DNA of 64,000 nt from Marivita lacus (GTDB taxonomy: Bacteria > Pseudomonadota > Alphaproteobacteria > Rhodobacterales > Rhodobacteraceae). The position numbers and the translations under genes are program-made. Positions within the stretch are counted from its first letter, which is position 1. The number at the start of each line of letters is the position of its first letter. The stretch spans positions 124,001-188,000 of the forward strand of contig NZ_BMFC01000005.1 in the NCBI RefSeq assembly GCF_014637725.1, read 5' to 3'. Positions 16,477 through 23,577 of this stretch are shown here, piece after piece. The notes beneath the pieces were generated by a model that worked only from the letters and a program-made list of their open reading frames with translations, was not told the origin of the DNA and made no database searches.

Positions 16477-19005
16477 TCATTCCCGCGCCCTGAGCACCTG
16501 CGCCGGGCGCGCCGCCAACGGACGCCATGCAAAGATCAATCCCGCGAGAAGCGTTGCCAGCACGCCACCCACCACGATGCCAAGCGCCGAAGGCCAGACG
16601 ACGGCAAAGCTGCTGTCCATGATGAAGGTCGTCACCGCCCAACTGCCAAGAATGCCCGCGCCCAAGGCGACGATGCCAGCGCCGCCCCCCAGTAATGCAG
16701 AGCGCAGCGCAAAGCTTTGCAGGATGCGGGCGCGGCTGGCCCCGAGGGTTTTGAGCACCGCTGCCTCGTAGGTGCGCGCGCCTTCACCGGCGGCTGCCGC
16801 CCCGATCAGTACCAGAAACCCGGTCAGAAGGGTTGCGGCAGCGCCCCAGCGCACGGCGGCGCTGATCCCTTCGAGCAGCACGCTCACCCGGTCGATTGCA
16901 TCGCGTACCGAGATCGCGGTGATGTTCGGAAAAGCGGTCGCCAGTTCGCGCAGGATGCGGGCCTCGTCCTCGGAGGAGGCATAGACGGTCGAGATGAACG
17001 TGTGCGGCGCGCCTTGCAGGGCGTTGGGCGTCATGGTCAGGACAAAGCCCATCCCGGCAGTCGAGAAATCCACATCCCTAAAGCTTGTGATCGTGGCGTT
17101 GATGTCGCGTCCCAGCACGTTGACGGTGAGCCTGTCGCCCAGTTCGAGGCCCATTTCCTCGGCCTCTTCGATGGCAAAGCTCACTTCTGCGGGTCCGTCA
17201 TGATCGGGCTGCCACCATTCACCGGCGACAACTCGCGTGTTCGCATCGGGCTGTGCGGCATAGGTGATGCCCCGGTCGCCGGTGACGACCCAGTGATCGC
17301 CCGCGACTTCGCGCGCCGGACGGTCGTTGATTTCGGTGATCACGCCGCGCAGCATCGGTGCGGTGTCGATGCGGGCGACGGCGGGATCGTTTTCCAGCAT
17401 CTCGACATAGAGCGGCATCTGGTCGGGTTGGATGTCGACGAAGAAATAGGCGGGTGCCACCTCGGGCACGTCGCGGTCGATGGCGGTGCGGAGGTTCCCG
17501 TCGATCTGGCCGACGGCGGCCAGCACTGACAGGCCAAGGCCCAGAGACAGCACGACGGGGGCCGCCGCATCGCGCGGACCACCGATCGAGGCAAGCGCCC
17601 AACGCCAGACGGGATGGCCGCGTGTCGCCTTGGTCGAGCGTTTGGCGATCCAGCGGATGGCGATGGCTGCGATGACCAGAACGATCAGCGATCCGATCAG
17701 GCCACCGGCGGTCCAGAGAGTCAGGAACGGGCTGCCCGAAAAGAACCCCGCCACACCCACCAGCAGGCCCAGCAGCACCAGCGTCGCAATCACATAGCGC
17801 CAAGCGGGCAGAGTCTTGCCGCCGTCCAGCGCATCGCGGAACAGCATCGCGGGACGGATGTCTTCGGTGCGGGCCAGCGGCCATAGGGTGAAGACCAGCG
17901 CTGTCAGGATGCCGTAGAGTGCAGCCTCGATCAGCGGGGCGGGGTGGATGGTGAAGATTGCGGGCACCGGCAACGAGGCGCTGATGACGGGACCAAAGAG
18001 GATCGGCACCATGGCACCCAGCCCAAGGCCAAGAACGATCCCCAGAAGGCTGAGCGCGCCGATCTGCAGGAAGTAGGTCTGGAAGATCGTGGCACGGGTC
18101 GCGCCAAGGGTACGCAGCGTGGCGATGACACTGGTCTTGCTGGCGAGATAGGCGCGAACGGCGGCAGAAACACCGATGCCGCCCACTGCAAGGCCCGACA
18201 GGCCGACGAGGATCAGGAAGGCACCCAGCCGCTCCACGAATTGTGCCACACCGGGTGCGCCATTGCGGGCATCGCGCCAGCGCAGGCCACTGCTGGGAAA
18301 GGCCGCTTCGGTCGCGGTTTCAAGCGTGTCCAGATCGCTGTCGGGGGGCAAAAGCAGACGGTACTCGGTTTCATAAAGCGTGCCCGGCTGCAGCAAGCCC
18401 GCGTCACGCAGCGCGTTCGTGGTGACCATCGTGCGGGGCCCAAGCGAAAAGCCGGAGGCGGAGCTGTCGGGTTCCGTCACGAGGATCGCGGAGAGGGTGA
18501 AATCCTGCGTGCCAAGGCGGAAACTGTCGCCGGGGTTGAGGCCCAGACGATCCGCCAAGAGCGGTGCCATCACCGCGCCGGGTTGGGTGCCCTCACCTGC
18601 CAAAGCCTCTGCGAGGGGCATCGGCGGATCAAGCACCACCTCGCCGGTCAGGGGATAGGCGCCGTCCACCGACTTGACCTGCGTGAGCGCGCGTTCGGCT
18701 TCGCCCTCGGGGTCTCGGACGACCATCGACCGGAAATCGGTGATCTCGGAAATGCCGGTCGATATCCCTTCGAGATAGGCGCGTTCTTCGGGGTCGGCAA
18801 AGCGGTAGGTGAATTCGACCGACGCGTCGCCGCCCAGAAGGATCGAGCCTTGCGCCTCAAGTCCCGACTGGATTGCTGACCGGACCGATCCAACACCGGC
18901 GATGGCCGCCACGCCCAGTGCGAGACAGGCGAGGAAGATGCGAAACCCCTTGAGGCCGCCCCGCAATTCCCGGCGGGCGAAACGGGCCGCTGTCCGGAGC
19001 GCCAT
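16477..19005 (-). CDS. ybbP: ABC transporter permease, FtsX-like (YbbP type)
   Basis: 842 residues with about ten membrane segments: one near the N-terminus (about 20-40), clusters at about 265-440 and 470-500, and a C-terminal group at about 720-830. This is the doubled FtsX/MacB-type permease found beside TesA in many Proteobacteria. The large outer loops suggest a lipoprotein or lipid mechanotransmission role rather than small-solute import. Its start shares one base with the ybbA stop (TAATG), so ATPase and permease are coupled. Function of YbbAP is not firmly known; release of membrane-embedded or hydrophobic products has been proposed. Confidence 0.88.
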   Translation of the reverse strand: MALRTAARFARRELRGGLKGFRIFLACLALGVAAIAGVGSVRSAIQSGLEAQGSILLGGDASVEFTYRFADPEERAYLEGISTGISEITDFRSMVVRDPEGEAERALTQVKSVDGAYPLTGEVVLDPPMPLAEALAGEGTQPGAVMAPLLADRLGLNPGDSFRLGTQDFTLSAILVTEPDSSASGFSLGPRTMVTTNALRDAGLLQPGTLYETEYRLLLPPDSDLDTLETATEAAFPSSGLRWRDARNGAPGVAQFVERLGAFLILVGLSGLAVGGIGVSAAVRAYLASKTSVIATLRTLGATRATIFQTYFLQIGALSLLGIVLGLGLGAMVPILFGPVISASLPVPAIFTIHPAPLIEAALYGILTALVFTLWPLARTEDIRPAMLFRDALDGGKTLPAWRYVIATLVLLGLLVGVAGFFSGSPFLTLWTAGGLIGSLIVLVIAAIAIRWIAKRSTKATRGHPVWRWALASIGGPRDAAAPVVLSLGLGLSVLAAVGQIDGNLRTAIDRDVPEVAPAYFFVDIQPDQMPLYVEMLENDPAVARIDTAPMLRGVITEINDRPAREVAGDHWVVTGDRGITYAAQPDANTRVVAGEWWQPDHDGPAEVSFAIEEAEEMGLELGDRLTVNVLGRDINATITSFRDVDFSTAGMGFVLTMTPNALQGAPHTFISTVYASSEDEARILRELATAFPNITAISVRDAIDRVSVLLEGISAAVRWGAAATLLTGFLVLIGAAAAGEGARTYEAAVLKTLGASRARILQSFALRSALLGGGAGIVALGAGILGSWAVTTFIMDSSFAVVWPSALGIVVGGVLATLLAGLIFAWRPLAARPAQVLRARE

Positions 19006-19697
19006 TATTCAGCCGCCTTGAGCGCTTCGTCGGAGATGTGTCCATCGGTCAGCCGCACGACGCGCGAACATTTCGCCGCCAATTCGCGGCTGTGGGTCAC
19101 AAGCACCAGCGTGGCGCCGTGCCGGTCGCGCAGACCGAAGAGCAGGTCGATGATGGCCTGACCGTTGACGCCATCGAGGTTGCCGGTGGGTTCATCCGCG
19201 AGCAGGATTTCCGGACGGGTGACCGACGCGCGGGCCAATGCGACGCGCTGCTGTTCGCCGCCGGACATCTGTGCGGGGTAATGATCGGCGCGATGGGCGA
19301 GGCCCACCGCCTCAAGCTCGGCCTCGGCGCGCGCATAGGCGTCTTTCGCACCGGCAAGCTCCAGCGGGGTGGCGACGTTTTCCAGCGCGGTCATCGTGGG
19401 GATCAGGTGGAAGGACTGGAACACGATGCCCATGTGATCGCGCCGGAACCGGGCCATCTTGTCCTCGTCCATCGCGGTCAGATCCTGACCCAATGCGACG
19501 ACGCTGCCGGAACTGGCGTTTTCCAGTCCGCCCATCACCATCAGCAGCGAGGACTTGCCGGACCCCGACGGGCCTATCAGCCCCAAAGTCTCGCCCTTGT
19601 GAACGGAAAGCGTTATCCCGTGCAGGATCTCGACCATTCCGGCATTGCCTCTGAGGCTGAGCGTGACATCTTTGAGATTGAGAACTGGCTGGGTCAT
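19005..19697 (-). CDS. ybbA: ABC transporter ATP-binding protein (YbbA type)
   Basis: 230 residues. Walker [10 protein letters not shown] (about 45-53), Q-loop VFQSFHLIP, signature [14 protein letters not shown], Walker [13 protein letters not shown] and the switch histidine VTHSREL are all intact; the LolD/MacB subfamily is indicated by [12 protein letters not shown] 19697 is taken as start: a GTG at 19724 is in frame but directly abuts the AGGAG, which instead serves a 7-codon leader frame ending on this ATG. Pairs with the downstream permease. Divergent from tesA with only 18 bases between start codons. Confidence 0.93.
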   Translation of the reverse strand: MTQPVLNLKDVTLSLRGNAGMVEILHGITLSVHKGETLGLIGPSGSGKSSLLMVMGGLENASSGSVVALGQDLTAMDEDKMARFRRDHMGIVFQSFHLIPTMTALENVATPLELAGAKDAYARAEAELEAVGLAHRADHYPAQMSGGEQQRVALARASVTRPEILLADEPTGNLDGVNGQAIIDLLFGLRDRHGATLVLVTHSRELAAKCSRVVRLTDGHISDEALKAAE

Positions 19698-19717
19698 TGG
19701 GTACGGAGCTTTATCAT
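19694..19717 (-). CDS. possible 7-codon leader peptide coupled to ybbA
   Basis: ATG 19717 has an ideal GAAGGAG six bases upstream and encodes MIKLRTQ followed by TGA, which overlaps the ybbA ATG as ATGA. ybbA itself has no good ribosome site, so translation could reach it by reinitiation from this mini-frame. The observation is firm; translation is inferred. Confidence 0.4.
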   Translation of the reverse strand: MIKLRTQ

Positions 19718-20390
19718 GTTTCACTCCTTCACATATGGGGCATCACTTGTGCTGAGCAAGATGCGCATGGCGGCTGTGTGCCTATGCACAGTGACAGCAG
19801 CTCAGGCCGACCCGGTTGAAGTGCTTGCCTTGGGCGACAGTCTGACCGCCGGTTACGGTCTGATTGATCAGAACGGGTTTGTGCCCAAGATGCGCGTCTG
19901 GCTCGAGGAGCAGGGGCTTGACGTGCGCCTCGTGAACGCGGGCGTGTCTGGCGATACGACGGCAGGCGGTCTGTCGCGGGTCGAGTGGTCGCTGACCCCG
20001 GCGACAGAGGCGGTGATCGTGGCATTGGGGGGCAATGACCTGTTGCGGGGCATTGATCCGGCGGTGTCGCGGGCCAATCTCGAAGGCATCCTGAAGATTG
20101 CACGGGACAAGGGGCTGGATGTGCTCATCGTGGGCATGGAAGCGCCGGGAAATTACGGCCCCGACTACAAGGCCGAGTTTGACGCCATGTATCCCGAACT
20201 GGCGGAAACGTACGACGCGCTTTATTTTCCGCGGTTTTTTGAAGGGCTGTACACGGTCGGTGACACACCGGCCGACTTGCGTGACGTGATGCAGCTGGAC
20301 GGGATTCACCCCAATGCCGAAGGCGTCGATCTGATCGTGGAAGCGATGGGGCCTGCCGTCGCAGATTTGGTCAGACGCGCCTCGGAGTGA
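19716..20390 (+). CDS. tesA: TesA-type arylesterase / lysophospholipase (SGNH hydrolase)
   Basis: 224 residues with an N-terminal signal peptide (to about residue 31, TAAQA-DPVEV), so periplasmic. SGNH/GDSL hydrolase blocks are visible: LALGDSLTAGYGL (nucleophile Ser42), the Gly and Asn of GGNDLLRG, and the Asp/His pair in LDGIHPNAEG. It hydrolyses acyl esters and thioesters. ATG 19716 has GGAG seven bases upstream. Divergent from ybbA-ybbP, the same arrangement as in Escherichia coli, which suggests a shared function of esterase and transporter. Confidence 0.92.
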   Translation: MFHSFTYGASLVLSKMRMAAVCLCTVTAAQADPVEVLALGDSLTAGYGLIDQNGFVPKMRVWLEEQGLDVRLVNAGVSGDTTAGGLSRVEWSLTPATEAVIVALGGNDLLRGIDPAVSRANLEGILKIARDKGLDVLIVGMEAPGNYGPDYKAEFDAMYPELAETYDALYFPRFFEGLYTVGDTPADLRDVMQLDGIHPNAEGVDLIVEAMGPAVADLVRRASE

Positions 20391-20544
20391 GCGCACCTAG
20401 ACATCTGGCCTGTCAACATTTGCGAAAAAAAAGTGTCTCACGGGCGACGCGCAAGCCGCCCGTTCGCGATATCTTCCTTGGTCAGGTGGCAGCCGAAAAT
20501 GCACCGGAACCAAGGTATTGGGCTGGAAACAGCCCCAATCAGGG

Positions 20545-20751
20545 TCAAGCGAGCGAGATGTTCACCGCCGCTTCGCGACCATCCCGACCTGATTCGAGGT
20601 CGAAGGTCACTTTCTGATTGTCGGCGAGCCCTGTCAGCCCGGACCGTTCCACGGCCGAGATGTGGACAAAGACGTCCTTGCCGCCGTTATCGGGCGCAAT
20701 GAAGCCGTAGCCTTTGGTGGTGTTGAACCATTTGACGGTGCCAGTGGCCAT
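20545..20751 (-). CDS. cspA: cold-shock protein, CspA family (copy 1)
   Basis: 68 residues: a single OB-fold with RNP-1 (KGYGFIAPD) and RNP-2 (DVFVHISAV). It binds single-stranded RNA/DNA and acts as RNA chaperone. 60 of 68 residues match the second copy at 22456-22662. The start follows CAGGAGTAGAACGG. About 150 bases of non-coding sequence follow its 3' end, including an imperfect hairpin (20517-20539) without a T-run. Confidence 0.96.
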   Translation of the reverse strand: MATGTVKWFNTTKGYGFIAPDNGGKDVFVHISAVERSGLTGLADNQKVTFDLESGRDGREAAVNISLA

Positions 20752-20999
20752 CCGTTCTACTCCTGTCTGTCCTATCTTCCGCCGGGCAAGACGGCCCGAC
20801 GGGCGCGGTCAGTCAAAATCGCTTAACTGAGCCGTGTCGGAGCAGTGGTCGATATTGGTAACTTCGCCCTCTAAGTCTTCCCGTGATTCCAAAAGGGACG
20901 CAAGAAAAAAGCCATGCTTTCCCCTTCCTGTGAAAGAGTCTTGCCTTGCGCGGTCAGCGCACCATCGTTAGGAAGTCTTGGATTTTAGGGAGAGTGAGT

Positions 21000-21263
21000 A
21001 TGTCAGGCATGGATCAACGGATGGCCGCGAAAACAGACCAAGAAGCGTTGAACAAGCGCTATGCCGAAGCCCGCGCATCGATCGAGCGCAACCGTTTGAT
21101 TGAAAGCGGACAATCCGGCGCACTTTTGTTTGCCGCGATGGCCTATGGCGATGCTCTGGAAGGAAATTCGCTGTTCCGTTCGGCGTCGCACGCAGCCAAA
21201 CTGTTCTGCATCGCTGCAGCCTTCATCATCCCGAATCTTCTCGTGATTTACATGCTTTTGTAA
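21000..21263 (+). CDS. small membrane-anchored protein of unknown function
   Basis: 87 residues. The first 60 are polar and charged with a short helical feel (ALNKRYAEARASIERNRLIE); the last 23 form one hydrophobic segment (FCIAAAFIIPNLLVIYMLL), so it is probably a tail-anchored inner-membrane protein. ATG 21000 follows AGGGAGAGTGAGT. A T-tailed hairpin 30 bases after the stop supports a real monocistronic transcript. No family recognised. Confidence 0.65.
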   Translation: MSGMDQRMAAKTDQEALNKRYAEARASIERNRLIESGQSGALLFAAMAYGDALEGNSLFRSASHAAKLFCIAAAFIIPNLLVIYMLL

Positions 21264-21292
21264 CACGGCGCGGTATCGGCAGAAATTTGCAC

Positions 21293-21318
21293 ACGGCCCC
21301 CAGTTGGGGGTCGTTTTG
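21293..21318 (+). terminator. Rho-independent terminator of the small membrane gene
   Basis: ACGGCCCCC and GGGGGTCGT (one G-U pair) form a GC-rich hairpin followed by TTTT, starting 30 bases after the stop of the gene at 21000-21263. Confidence 0.75.
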
Positions 21319-21334
21319 CATTTAGGGTCTGAGT

Positions 21335-21508
21335 TCAGGACGGATCGGGCTGCTGCAGAGCCGCAGCAAAGAGCGTGATCGCCGAAAAGCCCAAGGTTGT
21401 GACAACGAACACCAGAACTGCGGTCGATGCGAACGCACCCGCAACCAGCGCCAGCGCGGCGGCTACCCAGCCAAGAAGGCTACCTGCGATGAGTGTGACT
21501 GCTGCCAT
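21335..21508 (-). CDS. small two-span membrane protein
   Basis: 57 residues, nearly all hydrophobic, in two spans: about residues 2-26 (MAAVTLIAGSLLGWVAAALA) and 28-50 (ASTAVLVFVVTTLGFSAITL), with a polar tail QQPDPS. ATG 21508 has GAGG five bases upstream; an upstream TTG would add seven residues. No family recognised; the size and context (between stress-type genes) fit the many small membrane proteins of unknown role. Confidence 0.6.
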   Translation of the reverse strand: MAAVTLIAGSLLGWVAAALALVAGAFASTAVLVFVVTTLGFSAITLFAAALQQPDPS

Positions 21509-21596
21509 GATCAACCTCTTTATGAGCAAGATGCGCGAGATACCTTAACGACCGGTAAATGGCCGCGGAAAACGCGCGATTTATGGCAGTGAAGCG

Positions 21597-21640
21597 GCAA
21601 ACCGGAGACGGGTGCAGAAAGCGTCCCCGGTTTGCAAACC
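21597..21640. repeat. inverted repeat at the 3' end of the L,D-transpeptidase gene
   Basis: GCAAACCGG (21597-21605) pairs with CCGGTTTGC (21627-21635), with an inner GACG/CGTC pairing. The right arm continues as the 12-base palindrome GGTTTGCAAACC (21629-21640), which is the same core as the pair at 4561-4591. No T-run follows on either strand. Confidence 0.45.
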
Positions 21641-21644
21641 TGGC

Positions 21645-22205
21645 TTAGAGAACCGTGACAACCGTGCCGATCGGCACCCGGTCATACAGGTCCTGCACGT
21701 GTTCGTTCAGCATGCGGATGCAGCCGTTCGACACGGATCGCCCGATCGACTCGGGCGCAGTTGTGCCATGGATGCGGAAAAACGTGTCACGCCCTCCTTG
21801 GAACAGGTAGAGCGCGCGGGCTCCGAGTGGATTGTCCGGCCCACCCGGCTGCACAAAGTCATTGTCGACGAATTTGGAATAGGTGTCAGGCTCGCGGGCG
21901 ATCATCTCGTCGGTCGGACGCCAGGTCGGCCATTCCTTCTTTACCGCGATTTCGGCGGTCCCTGTGAATTCAAGCCCGGCGCGACCGACACCGACGCCAT
22001 AGCGGCGGGCGACGCCCGGCTGGGTCACGTGGTACAGGAAATGCGCACGCGGCAGGATCAGGATCTGTCCCGGTGCCACATCGCTTTTGATGCGGACATT
22101 CTGCGGACGGTAGATCGGGGCGATCTGGAAGCCTTGCGCAGAAGCAAGGCTTGGCGCAGCCAGTGCAACGGCGGTGGCTGCGACGAAACGGCGTCTGGTG
22201 ATCAT
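21645..22205 (-). CDS. L,D-transpeptidase (YkuD domain), exported
   Basis: 186 residues. An N-terminal signal (ITRRRFVAATAVALAAPSLASAQ) has a twin-arginine-like start and a cleavage site near residue 24. The YkuD catalytic motif is intact: His146 in FRIHGTTAP and Cys162 in SVSNGCIRM. Such enzymes make 3-3 peptidoglycan crosslinks or attach proteins to peptidoglycan using the tetrapeptide stem. The small size (no extra LysM domain) is usual for Rhodobacterales. AAAAGGACC precedes the ATG. Flanked by the two cold-shock genes. Confidence 0.92.
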   Translation of the reverse strand: MITRRRFVAATAVALAAPSLASAQGFQIAPIYRPQNVRIKSDVAPGQILILPRAHFLYHVTQPGVARRYGVGVGRAGLEFTGTAEIAVKKEWPTWRPTDEMIAREPDTYSKFVDNDFVQPGGPDNPLGARALYLFQGGRDTFFRIHGTTAPESIGRSVSNGCIRMLNEHVQDLYDRVPIGTVVTVL

Positions 22206-22396
22206 GGGAAACGCTGGTCCTTTTTTATCTGTAACTCATTAACGCATCAACTGCCTCGGATGTTGCCAACGCGTTGCGCAAAAACAAGCCATTTCGCGCA
22301 GGCAACTCACAGCACAGCTGGGGCATTGCGACACAATGGCCACAAGTCTCCGGAACGCAGCGGCCTTTGCAGAGATCGTCCAAGGACCCCTCGGCC

Positions 22397-22433
22397 AAAA
22401 AAAAACCGCCCGGAGCGCGTGGCCCCGGGCGGT
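22397..22433 (-). terminator. Rho-independent terminator of cold-shock gene 2
   Basis: On the minus strand ACCGCCCGG (22433-22425) pairs with CCGGGCGGT (22413-22405) around an 11-base loop and is followed by a nine-base T-run, 23 bases after the csp stop. Classic intrinsic terminator. Confidence 0.93.
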
Positions 22434-22455
22434 TTGCATCGGCAATCGCGGTGGC

Positions 22456-22662
22456 TTATGCCAGCGACAGGTTGATCGCGCTCTCGCGGCCGTCACGGCC
22501 GGATTCGATGTCGAAGGTCACCTTCTGATCGTCGCTGAGACCTGTGAGACCCGAACGCTCGACAGCGGAGATGTGGACAAAAACGTCCTTGGAGCCGCCA
22601 TCGGGAGCGATGAAGCCGTAACCTTTGGTGGTGTTAAACCATTTCACTGTGCCAGTGGCCAT
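22456..22662 (-). CDS. cspA: cold-shock protein, CspA family (copy 2)
   Basis: 68 residues, same OB-fold and RNP motifs as copy 1, differing at 8 positions that are mostly conservative. ATG 22662 follows AAAAGGATACTTCAC; the in-frame extension upstream is not family-like. The 5' leader contains a hairpin, GTTGCCCGC (22685-22693) against GCGGCAAC (22699-22706), about 20 bases before the start, which could affect translation with temperature. Strong terminator downstream. Divergent from trxC. Confidence 0.96.
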   Translation of the reverse strand: MATGTVKWFNTTKGYGFIAPDGGSKDVFVHISAVERSGLTGLSDDQKVTFDIESGRDGRESAINLSLA

Positions 22663-22907
22663 GTGAAGTATCCTTTTGAGTTCCGTTGCCCGCTTTATGC
22701 GGCAACCCGGCAAAGTCACGTCTGGATCGAAAGCTGCGTGCCGGTGTCGGAAAACAGAAGGTCGAGTAGAAGATCGTTAGCAACCTCTTTATCTCAGTTT
22801 GGTGCGTTTTTGACAAGGGGATTCTCTTGGATCGCCTTCCGCACGCTGGGACTTGTCGAACGATTTCGGGTACATATATCATGATTCGAATGTCTCGGAG
22901 GGGATTC

Positions 22908-23330
22908 ATGTCCGTCAAGAAACTGACCTGTCTCGACTGCGGCCAGATCAACCGCGTTCCCGTTGATCGGCTGGATGCAGGCCCCAAATGCGGCACCTGT
23001 GGCGCGGATCTGATGCCCGGCAAGGCGGTCGAGCTCGATTGGACCACGCTGCAAAAGGCGGCGCGCAATGACGAGGTGCCGTTGGTGGTCGATTTCTGGG
23101 CACCGTGGTGCGGCCCCTGCAAGATGATGGGGCCGGAGTTTTCGAAGGCGGCGGGCACGCTCAGGACCCGCGCGCGCCTGGTCAAGCTCAACACCGAGGA
23201 TTTCCCAAAATCTGGCCAGACCTATGGAATCCGGGGCATCCCCACGATGATCCGCTTTGTTGGCGGTCGCGAAGCAGCCCGCCAATCGGGTGCGATGCGC
23301 GCAGATCAGATCATCGGATGGGTGGGCTGA
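22908..23330 (+). CDS. trxC: thioredoxin 2 (TrxC) with zinc-binding N-terminus
   Basis: 140 residues. The N-terminal zinc ribbon has two CxxC pairs (Cys8/Cys11 and Cys28/Cys31), followed by a thioredoxin domain with the redox centre FWAPWCGPCK (Cys68, Cys71) and the cis-proline loop GIPTMI. This is the layout of TrxC, a cytoplasmic disulfide reductase used under oxidative stress. ATG 22908 is chosen because GGAGGGG lies six bases upstream; three earlier in-frame starts lack support. Confidence 0.94.
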   Translation: MSVKKLTCLDCGQINRVPVDRLDAGPKCGTCGADLMPGKAVELDWTTLQKAARNDEVPLVVDFWAPWCGPCKMMGPEFSKAAGTLRTRARLVKLNTEDFPKSGQTYGIRGIPTMIRFVGGREAARQSGAMRADQIIGWVG

Positions 23331-23369
23331 GTTAACCCGGTCTTTACCCTGTCGGGGTCATAATGGCGC

Positions 23370-23495
23370 ATGTCCGTCTACCTGCGCCCCCGGCTTCCCG
23401 GTCTTCCCGTGTTCTTTACCGTCTGTCTTGCTCAGCGGGGTGAACGGCTGTTGATCGACGAGATCGACATCCTGCGCGAGGCGGTGCGAACCTGA
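23370..23495 (+). pseudogene. truncated REP-associated tyrosine transposase (RAYT) start
   Basis: A 41-codon frame begins MSVYLRPRLPGLPVFFTVCL and continues AQRGERLLIDEIDILREAVR before an early TGA. This matches the N-terminus of alphaproteobacterial RAYT/Y1-type transposases (COG1943): a polar lead with R-x-x-P-G, then FFTV-L. The part with the HUH metal motif and catalytic tyrosine is missing, so it is a remnant. A perfect REP-type hairpin lies 40 bases downstream, as expected for this family. Family assignment is from memory of the N-terminal pattern, so it is probable rather than certain. Confidence 0.7.
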
Positions 23496-23535
23496 ATTTT
23501 CCGACATGATGGCAGGGCGAAATTACGGAAAAACG

Positions 23536-23569
23536 ATGTAGGCCGGGCTTCAGCCCGGCCTACATTTTT
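23536..23569. repeat. REP-type palindrome, also a likely two-way terminator
   Basis: ATGTAGGCCGGGC (23536-23548) pairs perfectly over 13 bases with GCCCGGCCTACAT (23553-23565) around the loop TTCA. TTTT follows on the plus strand and CGTTTTT on the minus strand, so it can end transcription both from the RAYT remnant side and from ettA. The core GTAGGCCGG-GCTTCAGCCCGGC recurs near 55680, which marks it as a repeated REP element rather than only a terminator. Confidence 0.8.
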
Positions 23570-23577
23570 GCTTCGAA

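Noticed and set aside
19698-19724. GTG 19724 as start of ybbA
   Set aside because: The AGGAG directly touches this GTG, leaving no spacing; the family start fits ATG 19697.
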